Source of the DNA: Sapria himalayana
Taxonomy: Eukaryota; Streptophyta; Magnoliopsida; Malpighiales; Rafflesiaceae
Length of the DNA: 64,000 bases
Reading direction: 5' to 3'
NCBI GenBank assembly: GCA_029783825.1
Contig: JAREIK010000343.1
Span: forward strand, 1,198,501-1,262,500
Shown here: one piece after another, positions 1 through 9,862 of the stretch
Numbering within the stretch: the stretch's first letter is position 1
Layout of the letters: the number at the start of each line of letters is the position of its first letter
The notes under the pieces: model-generated
The model's database searches: none
Told to the model about the DNA's origin: nothing
Seen by the model: the letters and a program-made list of their open reading frames with translations, nothing else
Made by a program: the position numbers and the translations under genes

Positions 1-1405
1 AGTATAAAAGTGAAAGATTGAGAATTTTCAAAAAGATCTCATTTTTTTCTCCTTATCCCTCGCACAACAAGCGAAAAGATGAAAAGTATAAATTCTAGGA
101 GCAAATTTTGTACTCCCTAGGGGTTTCAAAAGTAAGCAAGAGATTCATAATTTATGCTAATCACTAAAGTTGGAGACATCTCTCAAATCCCTCCTTTAGG
201 GATTGATTCAAAATTTTATATCAAATTAGTGTGATCTATGATTTTTATTATTTGAAGTATGTAATATAATTAGTTTTAATTATGAATACATGAATGGTTT
301 GATTAATTTTATGTATGGATACTAATGAATTGTAACAAAATAATATTTTGATTAATATTTTGATTATTAGTAGGTTTATATGAGATTGTCATGGTGGATG
401 ATAATAGCAAAGGATGAGGCTCATTCATGCATATAATATAAAGGAAGTAAAAGCCCTTCTAATTGCAATACATGAGACAAACTTATATGTTAAATCTCAA
501 AATTTGGATATATTAATAATTATTAGTATGATGCTTATAAATTTTAAAAGTGTGAATATTTTTACAGGCTAACCCATTATATATTTTTTAAAGGAACTAG
601 TTCTTGATTGAGATAGATATTATATGACATGTTTTCCTAAGAGATTTACCTTTAGTGTGAAAGTTATATCATTATCGAGGAGGATAATAATAGTAAATCT
701 TTAAGACATATACTAGTTTTTGTGACTCATAAGGTGGTGATGATCCTTATAAGGTACTTTATTTTACTCATATTGTTCTCATAAATGAAACTTGAGGGAA
801 ACATATGCTAACTATGTAAGTATGATGCTTTCAAAGCTAAAAGTACTAATATTTACAAATCATATCAATTAGTGATCTTTATGACAATAAAGGTTAAAGA
901 ATAAAAGTATGGATACAAAGCAATCATTAATGGTAGTTAATGAAGTTTAATTAAGGATATGAGATTATGAATAATTCTTCTATAGATAATAATTATTATC
1001 TTGGTGATGACGTACTAATTGGATATCTATGAGGGAACCACATTGAGAAGGACCCAATGGTGACTATATACCATTAGAGCAAGGAGTGATTACACAATAC
1101 CCCAACCTTCATTCTGTGTCTAATATAATTTATATTGAGTGACTTAATAGCATTACATTGATTACATGAATAAACTATAGACATAAGATTGTTTAATAAT
1201 CTAAGTATTTACTTTACTAAAAATGTGTTGTGAAGTTATTGAATAACTAATTAATTATCAATATAATTCATGTGGGATCAATATATAGATGAAAGTCTAT
1301 TATACTATTTATATAACTTATGTATTTTTGGATCTCAATGGATGATATACTCTCTTTAGTAAACTTTTGGGACAACATCTATCTGATAAAATTAGGTATT
1401 GTAAC
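1..1405 (+). mobile_element. 5' LTR (partial) of an Athila/Tat-like gypsy element
   Basis: The window opens inside a long terminal repeat. The same sequence recurs in order at about 11,820-12,195, 13,330-14,770, 43,290-44,700 and 60,060-60,690 on the + strand, and inverted at 16,145-17,470 and 56,470-56,880. Shared landmarks are a line of the type 'agtataaaagtgaaag', a T/C-rich stretch, a 'ctaggggtt' block, then AT-rich sequence ending in a 'aattaggta' block. A decayed primer-binding site follows at 1,424. No coding capacity is seen. The copies are clearly diverged. LTR identity is inferred from repetition and the adjacent primer-binding site; the 5' edge lies outside the window. Confidence 0.7.
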
Positions 1406-1423
1406 AAAGTCGCAATAAATTTT

Positions 1424-1441
1424 TTATACTATTGCTAGAAG
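1424..1441 (+). other. Decayed primer-binding site (tRNA-Asp type)
   Basis: These 18 bases line up without gaps to the complement of the 3' end of plant tRNA-Asp, the primer reported for Athila-type elements. Most differences are C-to-T or G-to-A, as expected from deamination of methylated DNA. Equivalent sites follow the same LTR end at 44,713-44,730 (+) and 16,126-16,143 (-). The match is by eye and relies on the three copies agreeing. Confidence 0.55.
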
Positions 1442-1931
1442 TTATTTAGTTTGGTTAGTCAACATAAGTTAACATAATTATTCTTGTAAAATGATAATTC
1501 ATTTTTAGTAGTTTAGATAGTATCAAGTTTAATAAATATTCTCGGATCTAAAAGGTGAATCATGTTAACTTGTTTGAATATGGATGATTGTTTTAGGTTT
1601 TCTTTGTGCTCTTGTATTCTATTTTTCTTTTTCATTTTTTATCACCAATTGATGAGTCAAAGCTCTTGGACTGAACTATTCCTTTAGACTTAGAAATTAA
1701 AAGAACTAGAAGAACCCTTTCCAAATAAAGTGTTGAAATATATATTATGAAGGATACCAAAAGTAACATAGTGACTCAAAAAGGTAATGATAAAATTATT
1801 TGATAGCTCATCCACTATCATACTTTGAGAGATTAATAGAAATCAATTACTTTGAGTTCAATCTGAGTCTAATAGTTATAGTTTAATAGTACTAATATAG
1901 AAAAAGTAGTTATAGTTATAGTTTAGTAGTA
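1442..1931 (+). pseudogene. gypsy leader and decayed gag N-terminus
   Basis: After the primer-binding site comes an untranslated leader shared with the copies at 44,731-44,830 and, inverted, 16,030-16,125. Around 1,671-1,715 one frame reads PLDLEIKRTRRTLSK before a stop, which resembles the acidic/basic start of Athila/Tat gag proteins. The rest of gag resumes at about 6,604, so a LINE has inserted into the gag gene. The frame between 1,716 and 1,931 is broken. A 40-bp imperfect tandem duplication (1,874-1,940) sits at the insertion edge. Confidence 0.5.
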
Positions 1932-2938
1932 TTAATATAGTTTAGCAATGCATATGTTAATTCAAATGGTAAGCTCTGGATCATGTTGTACAATTACATG
2001 AATATTATAATAATTAAAGATACAGAACAAGTAGTTCACTTTAAATCTAAAATAAATGCATAGGTTATAATTTCGGCAGTGTATGCTAAAAATAATAAAA
2101 AAGATAGGTTAGAATTATGGAAGGAAATGTGTGACATAGCGAAGAAAGACACCGAATCATAGGTGGGGACTTTAATGTAATTAGAAGTGTGAAAGAAAAG
2201 AAAGGAGGTAAAATCCCAGACAAAGTAGTCATGTCGCAATTTAATGACACTATCACTAGCGCAAATCTGATGGAAGTAAATTTTATAGGTTCAAGTTATA
2301 CCTGGTGTAATAACTGGCAAAAAAGAGGGGCAATCTGGGCAAGGTTAGATAGGGTTCTGTGTAATGCGAAGTGGGTAGCCTCTCAGGGGGTTAGAGGGCT
2401 CAGACATTTAAACAGAACTTGCTCTGACCATAGTCCATTGCTCATTTCCATCAATAAGAGTCAGTATATTACGGGCAATTTAAAATTTCAAAATATGTGG
2501 GTAAAGCACCCAGAATTTGAAAAGGTGGTGAGAGAATCCTGGATAGAGCCAGTTATAGGAAAGCCTATGCATGTTCTACCATGTAAGCTATATAGATTAA
2601 AAAAATGCTTAAGCTTATGGAATAAAGATGTTTTTGGAAATATAAACCAAAAAATAAAGGATGAGGAGGAAGAAGTGGAGAAACTGGAATTAGAATACGA
2701 AAATTCCCAAAATGAAGAAATCAGAAACAAACTAAGTAAAGTCAAAGGAAAATTGAGGCTTAGATTATATATGGAAGAAATCTACTGGAAACAGCAAGCG
2801 AAGATTAAATGGCTTAAAGAAGGAGATAGAAATACTAAATTTTTTCATACTATGTGTAAAATCAAAACTCATAAGAACAAAATAAAAGGTATAAAAAATG
2901 ATCAGGGAATCTGGGTAGATGAAGATAAAAAATTATGA
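1932..2938 (+). pseudogene. LINE ORF2 endonuclease remnant
   Basis: The frame starting near 1,932 reads into NSNGKLWI and later ISAVYAKNNKKDR, both typical of plant L1 endonuclease. A frameshift lies between about 2,120 and 2,160, after which GGDFNVI continues in another frame. The open stretch 2,189-2,938 carries GSSYTW, ARLDRVL and CSDHSPL, the late endonuclease motifs including the catalytic Asp-His pair. It then runs into the linker ending KWLKEGDRNTKFFH, a motif that precedes RT in plant LINEs. The early catalytic Asn and Glu of the enzyme are missing because of 5' truncation. Not functional. Confidence 0.85.
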
Positions 2939-3061
2939 ATCATTTTTGATGAATTATTTTAAAAACCTTTATGTGGCTTGGTTAGTCACGAAGGTGATTC
3001 ATTAATGGAAGAAATTAAAACATCTGTTATAGAGGAACAAAATAATAAGTTAGAAATTATT

Positions 3062-4390
3062 CCGGATGAAGAAGTAGTTTAAAATATTGTCTTTTCCTGG
3101 ATAAGGACAGCGTAGCAGGAGCGGATGGTTGGAATAATTTCTTTTTCCAGACCAGTTGGAATACTCTTAAAAAAGAGTTTGTTTCTGCAATTGCAAGTTT
3201 TTTTGTAGGTGCGGATATACCTAAGGCATGGGCTAATTCGTTTACTGTGCTAATTCCAAAGAAGGAATCACCACAAATATGTGAAGACTATAGGCCTATT
3301 AGCTTATGTAATACTATATATAAGATTCTAGCAAAATTTCTACAAAGCAGGTTAAGCAGTATTTTACCAGAAATAGTATCGCATGAGCAAATGGATTTTG
3401 TTACAAATAGGTTAATGATTGAAAATATAAAATTGGCAGCTGAAATGATGAAAGAGATAGCTGTTAAAACAAGAGGGAATAATCTAGTAGTAAAACTGGA
3501 TTTGTCTAAAGCATTTGATAGAATTGAATGGGACACACTCTGTTTTGTATTGAGAAAGTTTGGCTTCTCTGAATTATGTATAGATTTAATATATAGATGT
3601 GTCACAAGTGTATGGGTAAAAGTTATTGTAAATGGTCAGAAAGAAGAGGAATTTAAACCAAAAAAGAGTTTAAGACAAGGGGATCCCCTGTCTCCTTTAT
3701 TATTCGATATTTATTTAGAATTATTAATTCGTAATTTAAATAAAAGAATGGCAGGGGGCAAGATCATTCCGTTTAGACAACCAATTAATACTCCTAGAAT
3801 ATGTTGTCTAGCGTATGCGGATGACCTCATAATTTTCACAAATGCGACTTCCAGATCGCTGAGGAATCTTATGGATCTTTTGCAAATTTTCGAGAAAGAA
3901 ACGGGGCAAGTTGTAAATAAAAAGAAAAAGTCAGTTTTTGTTATCATCAAAAACATCCAAAAAAGTGCCTAAAAAGATTATACAAATTACTGGATTTATC
4001 CAAAATAAATGGGCTTTAATGTATCTAGGCTGCCCAATATATGAGGGTAGACTGAGAGAGAATTATTTAACATCATTACAAGAAAATTTAAGAAGGAAAA
4101 TAGTAGGTTGGAAGGATGAGCTACTGGGTTTCGGGATTATGATTACTTTAATCTCCCATGTTCTCCAAAGCATGCTAGTATATATCTTAGTAGCTATTCA
4201 TCCACCTAAGAAATTTATTAAGAAACTAGAAATGGACATGGCTAACATTTTATGGGGGAAAGAGAGGGTAAGTTTAAGCTTCACTGGAAGAACTGGGATG
4301 ATATATGCTTCCCAAAAGAGGAGGCAAGTTTGGGCATCATCAGACTGCAGGACATGGCCACAGGCATGGGACTGCAAAGGATGCTGAAGG
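3062..4390 (+). pseudogene. LINE ORF2 reverse transcriptase remnant
   Basis: The longest open part is 3,247-3,972, 241 codons. Visible RT motifs are DYRPISLCN, KLDLSKAFDRIEW (first catalytic Asp), LRQGDPLSPLLF and the catalytic AYADD (YADD at 3,814-3,825). After a frame change the thumb region continues to 4,387 with YLGCPIYEG. In a working element this enzyme copies the LINE RNA at the nicked target site. Upstream codons from 3,062 belong to the same domain but contain a stop. The palm motifs remain readable, so this insertion decayed less than the gypsy element around it. Confidence 0.88.
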
Positions 4391-4579
4391 TTAAAAGAAG
4401 GTGAGAGTCTGTGGGCAAAGTTCATGAGAGCTAAATATGAAGGGTATAGTACTAAGAGTCTAAATAAGGCTTCAAATATTTGAAAATCAATGGGAAAACA
4501 AAAAGAAATAGTAGAATCACATTCGATATTGAAAAAAAGCAGATGGAAATAGACACTGAACCTGCAAGGGAATTTTACT

Positions 4580-5675
4580 TTAAAATTGGTAAAAGAACTA
4601 ATTAGAAAGAAGAAACCAGCACAAGCATTATTCAAATGGGCTTGGAAAGCGGACATCCCACAAAAAATGAGTTCTCTTACATGGAAAATACTTGTTAAAG
4701 CTTTACCAGTAGATAGTAATATTCAAAGAAAAGGAATAAAAATGACATCAAGATGTGACTGCTGTCAGGAAGCAGTAGAATCTATCGACCATTTATTTTC
4801 AGAAGGAAGGATAGCAGCAGGAGTCTGGAAAGAGCTGGAGAAATTGAATCAGATAAGTAGCAAATAGGAAGGGTTAATAGAAAAAATTAAAAAATGGAGA
4901 ACTTACACTTCAAGAAGTCCTGTTAGCAATTGGCTAACTCAAAATCTCCCGCACGTTGTTATTTGGAGTCTATGGAAAGCTCAAAACAAGAGTAGATTTG
5001 AGGGAATCAAAATGAACTCAGTTGAAATATTTAAAAGATATTAGGAAGGAAATCAGTAATATATCTAATATTAAACCATTGAAAGTTGAGAATATATATA
5101 TGGTTAGAAAACTCAAAAATACATGGTCACTTACTATTAATAAGACTAAGACACATAGGGTAAAGAGCATAAGTTGGAGTAAGCCCTCAGAAGGAAAGAT
5201 ATTTCTTAACATGGATGGTAGCTTTAATAGGGATATAGGGGCAGCATGAGGGGGAGGGGCAATAAGAGATTCTCAATGGAGTATCATTAAAGCATTCAAT
5301 CTTTCAGGTAAAGCTTCCTTAGCTCTTCACTCAGAAATTATTGCATTAAAAAAAGTGATGTATATCTGTAAAGAGCTAGGCATTAATAACCTACAAATAC
5401 TGGTAGATACATTGACTTTAATTAATTTGGTAATGAAAAAAGTATCGTTATGGAAGTATGAGGAGGAGATTGAAATAATAAAAAATCTTGTTAATGAATT
5501 AAATGCAAATATTTTACATATTTATAGGGAGGCCAATGCGCAAGCAGACTGCCTCGCTAGAATAGGAATGAGTAAAGGGGATATTGAGTATGTAGAGGGG
5601 ACTATGCCAGAAAAACTAAAGGGATTGGCAAGACTGGATAAACTTGCCTTCACATACCTAAGAGTGAAGAGGTAG
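4580..5675 (+). pseudogene. LINE zf-RVT and RNase H C-terminal remnant
   Basis: The frame 4,586-4,867 has the pattern W-KADIPQKM...TWKILVKALPV...CDCC...ESIDHLF, the zinc-binding zf-RVT segment after plant RT domains. From about 5,190 the sequence reads FLNMDGSFNRDIG, then SEIIALKKVM, LQILVDTLTLI and REANAQADCLAR, which place the Asp, Glu, Asp and Asp residues of a type-I RNase H. A single stop (about 5,247) splits it. Plant L1 elements that gained such an RNase H domain are a known lineage. The terminal stop is at 5,673-5,675. Confidence 0.85.
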
Positions 5676-6603
5676 GGAATTTGCTCTTGTTAAAGCCTAG
5701 AATTTAACAATATCTAGGTGAAAAATTATAAAATCTAATAATGAATTTAATCGTTATGGGGGGGGGGTGTATAGCTTGCTGTGTGGAGGAATTTCTATCT
5801 CCGCACGATATATAAAAAGATTTAAAAAGAAATAGAAATAAGGATAAGATACATCAGTAGTCTATTTTGGAATTGGCTCTTTGTTTTGGTTTGCATTTTT
5901 GTATTTTTCTGCAGCACGGGAAAAGCAAGAGGATCCTACAGGGAGTCTGAACAAGTGTCTGTGTCAGTATAAGTAATAGAGTCTACATTGTATTGATGTC
6001 TATAAAAGTTTGTTTTTGGAAAGGAAGTAATGTCATGTGCTATTTTATTTGAGTCAATAGGTACTAGGAACTGTTAGTGTCTAGATTAGGAATCGGGGAG
6101 AAGAGATGCTGCACTAATCAGATCAGAACTAGTCCAAGGGGGGAAGAAGAAGGTGACTTCGGATTAAATGAACGGAAGAGGATTCGAGGAGTAGATAAAG
6201 CCTCAAATCAGCACAATGAGAAAAACAGCAAAGAGGACTAAACGCGAGATTCAAGTGGATCAAACAAAAAGGTAAATAGAAGGAATAAGTTATACTCTGG
6301 AAGTGCTTTCTTTTCTTTATTGTTGCAGGAATTCAGAATTTATAAAGAAAAAATCTAGCCAAAACAAGTGAAAGCAGGAATAAGGCAATATAGCACCTGA
6401 TATAAGAAGTAGAGTGAAGCTAAATGGAAAAAGAAAAGAGAATAAAGATCAAGGAAAAAGATGCAAAGGAAGGCCCAATTAGAAAGGAAACCTAGTTGTT
6501 ATGTTTCAATTAGGAAATTTACATGTAAATTAAATTTTATTTTTGAAAATGGGAAAGGATGTAAGAGGGGAAAGGGTAGATGTAGCTTGTAAAGTATGCA
6601 GTT
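5676..6603 (+). other. LINE 3' region without coding sequence
   Basis: No protein could be recognised here. A run of ten G lies at 5,758-5,767. The composition is purine-rich and less AT-rich than the surroundings, and it is probably the LINE 3' untranslated region because gypsy gag resumes directly after it. Confidence 0.4.
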
Positions 6604-7660
6604 AGTTCCAATATTTATCATGGGGCTCCATTGAGAGTTAGGATGAATTAATGAGGTTATATCTCACTTGATTCTTCCCATCTCAAATTACTTCTCAACT
6701 ATGGAGTGAGATAAATAAATTCTAGAAAGATGAGTATGATAACTTATATAACTCATGGGATCATTTTAAGGAGTTATTGAGGAGAGGCCCTCGACATTGA
6801 TTTGAGTTTTGGTTCAATGGTCAAACCTTCTACAATGGGTTGAACTAGATGACAAGGTGCATGGTTGATGCAACTATCGAATGGTCTATTATGAATAAAT
6901 TATCAAAAAATGCATATTATTTGTTTGAGGAGCTTATAAAAAATAACTACCAAACTCTAATGAATTGTTGATTTCAGAAAAGACAAACCAAACTATTGGA
7001 GTTGAATAAGTTCACCACCTTTGACACAAAGATAGAAGTCTTATTTAGAAAGTTTAATGCCCCAGAAGAAAAGAGGAGAATATCAAGTGAGATTGTCACT
7101 TTACATCCATATAAATCGGTGGACTTAGATCCTACTTATCAAAATGAAGAGGCCAATCAAAAACACAACAAATGAAATATATTTCAACCCAATAATAATA
7201 TCTCAATGCATAGGCATCTAAATGTAAGAAATCATGAGTATTTTTCATGTGGAGGCTATGTTAATTGAATTGAGCATTTTGAGTAATTCGCTAAAATATT
7301 TGGGAATTGAGTAGTAAACTATACTAATCAAGGAGGCTCCAAGTTTAATTGTCATTTATAACAAAATGAAGAAAGAATTATTTTGGCTGATGGTGTGCAA
7401 AATATCATAGAAGAATTAAATAAAAATGATAACCAAAATAATAGAATGGGAACTCTTGAAGTAAGGATGAATAAAATGAATTCGGTGATGTAGAACATAG
7501 AATGTCACATTGGTCAATTAGTATTGTCAATGAAGGAAATATGAGTAAATAAACTACCAAATGATATCGAAGTAAATTAAAAGAATTATTTCTCAATATT
7601 ACTTAGAAGTGGGAAGAAGCTACGAAGACACTCTGAACTAAATAATTTTGAATATTTTGG
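6604..7660 (+). pseudogene. Ty3/gypsy gag remnant (Athila/Tat-like)
   Basis: Stops are frequent but the reading is coherent: SWGSIES then DELMRLYLT, QLWSEINKF, LYNSWDHFKELLRRGPRH, GQTFYNGLN and YYLFEELIKNNYQ. These are the successive signatures of the plant gypsy retrotrans_gag domain, which forms the virus-like particle. A cysteine/histidine patch at about 7,235-7,280 (FSCGGYVN...EHFE) is what remains of the nucleocapsid-like region. Around 7,495-7,610 NIECHIGQLVLSMKEI and LLRSGKKL match the gag-protease linker. It is the continuation of the gag begun before 1,931 and is not functional. Confidence 0.82.
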
Positions 7661-7989
7661 AGGTAAAAATATTACGACTCTTCAATGAGTCATGACTTCG
7701 AAGCTATAAAGTTATTTTGAACAAAAAGATTCTAAAATTTTTGAAGGTAACAAGAGCATGTCTTCCTCAAAAATCATGACTCAACCTAAAATTCTCCAAG
7801 AAGCATTTACTACAACTAAAGAGAACTAGAATAATAATAGATATGATGTTGAGGTATCTAATAAAGTTGCAACTCGAAAAGAAGTGCAAAATCAAGGTTG
7901 ACCCAAAGATGAGAAAAAGGGAGATGGAGAAATAGATGATCAAATAGAGGTTAACTAAAACCATGGAGAGAGAAATAGCTCAGAATGAA

Positions 7990-8640
7990 GTCAAATATAA
8001 GTTTTTGATGAATCTTCCATTTTCACAATGATCTGAGAATGAGAATTATATGAAAACTTTCAAAATTTTCTTAATATTTTCTTAATAAATTTACCAATGT
8101 CCTAGCTCAAATGCCAAGCTACATTAAATTTATGAAAGATATATTGAGTAGCAAGAGAAAGTTAGAGATATATGGGACCATGAATATGATCGAGAAATAT
8201 AATTTAATTATTTAAAAAAATTCTCGATGAAATTAAAAGATCTCAGAAGTTATATTATACCTTACACTATTGAAAATTACACTTTTCGAAAGATAATGTG
8301 TAACTTGGGATCATGTGTTAACTTGATTCCCTTCTTAATTGCATAAATATTAAATTTATAAAAATATACTCCAATATCTCTCCCTCCAAATGATGGAGTG
8401 GACTATCAAGTACCTAGTTAGAATCATCGAAGATATATTAGTCAAGTCTGGTATCGATATTTTTTTCAGCAGATTTCATTGTGCTGAATATGGAGAAAGA
8501 TCAATATATAATATTAATTTTGGGATGACCATTTTTTTCATGGGACAAGCTCTCATCATCATCAAGAAAGGTTAATTCACTCTTTATGTCAGTTAAGAAA
8601 AAGTAGATTTCTAGTGGATAGACATTGTAGAAAATATCTA
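7990..8640 (+). pseudogene. Ty3/gypsy protease remnant
   Basis: The text reads IKFMKDILSSK (around 8,125-8,155, broken), then LKDLRSYIIPYTI, MCNLGSCVNLIP, RIIEDILVKSG and GQALIIIKKG. This is the retropepsin-like region of Athila/Tat elements. The catalytic triad position that is normally Asp is Asn here (C-N-L-G), so even without the stops the enzyme would be inactive. The open segment 8,390-8,575 covers the middle. Reverse transcriptase, RNase H and integrase, expected next, are absent; the sequence goes directly into a tandem repeat at 8,660. Confidence 0.78.
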
Positions 8641-8659
8641 GCCATATGAAGACAAAATA

Positions 8660-9300
8660 TATGAACTAGAAAAGAAACTTTGGAGTTGTGAGAGTAATCA
8701 AGTATATGAAATCAAAGAACAAATTTGGAATTGCATAAGAAATGTAGTTAATGAAACAAAAGAACAACTTTGGAATTCTGATAGAGATGAAAATGAAGAA
8801 TACAAAGAATTATATTGAAGCTATAAAATGTGGATATAGAGAAAAATGATTGCTATGAGGTCATAGCATTCTTCAAATTCATGACCTTTGAGGAGTCTCA
8901 TGATGAAATCTCTAAGAAAGATGATGCATCTATAAAAAAAAATAATGATGAGATAGAAATTATGGAAGGGCAAAGCAAAAACAAAGTCATGGTTGTGCAT
9001 AGCACTATTATTTTTGTGTTCTATAATGAAAATGGTTAAAGAAAGATAGAAGACAAAACTGTAGTTGTGTCAAGTTCCATGACTTTAGTGATTCACAATG
9101 AATTAGTCTATCAAAAGCTGAAGGACAAGGACGTAGTTATGCATAACACCATTACTTTGGAATTGCATAAAGAAAAGATCAAAGAAAATGTGCAAAACAA
9201 AGCTATGACTTTAATAATAGCAATGAATTTGGAGAAGATTTAGAATAAAGTTATAGTGGAGAAGAAAAAGAAAAGCTTAAAGGCAAAGCTACATAACTAC
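8660..9300 (+). repeat. 72-bp (24-codon) in-frame tandem repeat in gypsy internal region
   Basis: Equivalent points of the repeat fall at 8,980, 9,052, 9,124 and 9,196, exactly 72 bases apart, with a shorter step to 9,244. Each unit reads roughly (N/D)K.VVV..S.T followed by a charged stretch; one frame has few stops over several units. Units with the same 72-base step are found on the minus strand at 58,849, 58,921 and 58,993, and a related piece lies at 19,349-19,573 (-). The region occupies the place where pol should be. It may be coding in a non-autonomous family, or a hypervariable 3' region of the kind known in plant gypsy elements. Confidence 0.75.
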
Positions 9301-9862
9301 TCATCACCACAACTTTGAAGATTTAGAATGAAAAAATACAATATAGTGGAGAAGATGACATTTGCTAAAGTTATAGCATCAAAAAGATAAATACAACCAT
9401 GGGGGGGGGGGGGGGGTTTAGCTGAAGAAAGATTGAAAGAAGTGGCCAATAAGAATGAAGTAAAATACTATAGTAAAAGATTGCATGAAAATCAAAAAAT
9501 CTCTAATGGTATTAAAGAAGTTTTGATGTTTGAGCTAAGAATGTGAAACATAGCACTACTTGAGAGATAATCCAAAAAATTTTCTTTCATATGTGTAATA
9601 TAATAAACACCTTTATCCTTGACCTAAAAAAATGAACACATCCAATGACCCAAAATTGTATAACTCAAACCCTACCATGGCTATTAATATGTTTGCTTGA
9701 AGTTGCTCAATTATTTATAGACCCTATGACACTCAAACTTAATCATATCAATTTGTAGTGATGATGAATTTTTTTGGAGGAGGAAGTTCTTACTCAGGGA
9801 TAAGTAATTATTTTAATGTGGGAAATTATTTGGTGCTCAAATTACCAAATATTCTTGTATAT
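9301..9862 (+). other. gypsy internal 3' end before the LTR
   Basis: A run of sixteen G is at 9,401-9,416. The stretch at 9,540-9,580 (gctaagaatgtgaaacatag, then cactacttgagag) is a decayed form of a block found near the 3' end of the internal region of plant gypsy elements; the same block is seen inverted near 19,255-19,290 and 58,464-58,510. Then about 250 bases of untranslated sequence lead to the 3' LTR. A polypurine tract was not convincingly located. Confidence 0.5.

Larger units (their letters stand above)
1932..6600 (+). mobile_element. Degenerate L1-type LINE with RNase H, 5'-truncated
   Basis: This is a non-LTR retrotransposon inserted in the gypsy gag. The reading frame is broken by several stops and frameshifts. 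Domains in order: C-terminal half of the apurinic-type endonuclease (GGDFN at 2,162-2,176, then the SDH motif near 2,425), a coiled basic linker, reverse transcriptase (3,062-3,970), a zinc-knuckle-like zf-RVT region (4,640-4,860) and an RNase H domain (5,190-5,600). Its start lacks ORF1 and the first part of the endonuclease, which fits 5' truncation during target-primed reverse transcription. About 0.9 kb after the last stop (5,675) is probably 3' untranslated sequence; no clear poly(A) tail or target duplication could be placed. The 3' edge is set by the resumption of gypsy gag and is approximate. Confidence 0.85.
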
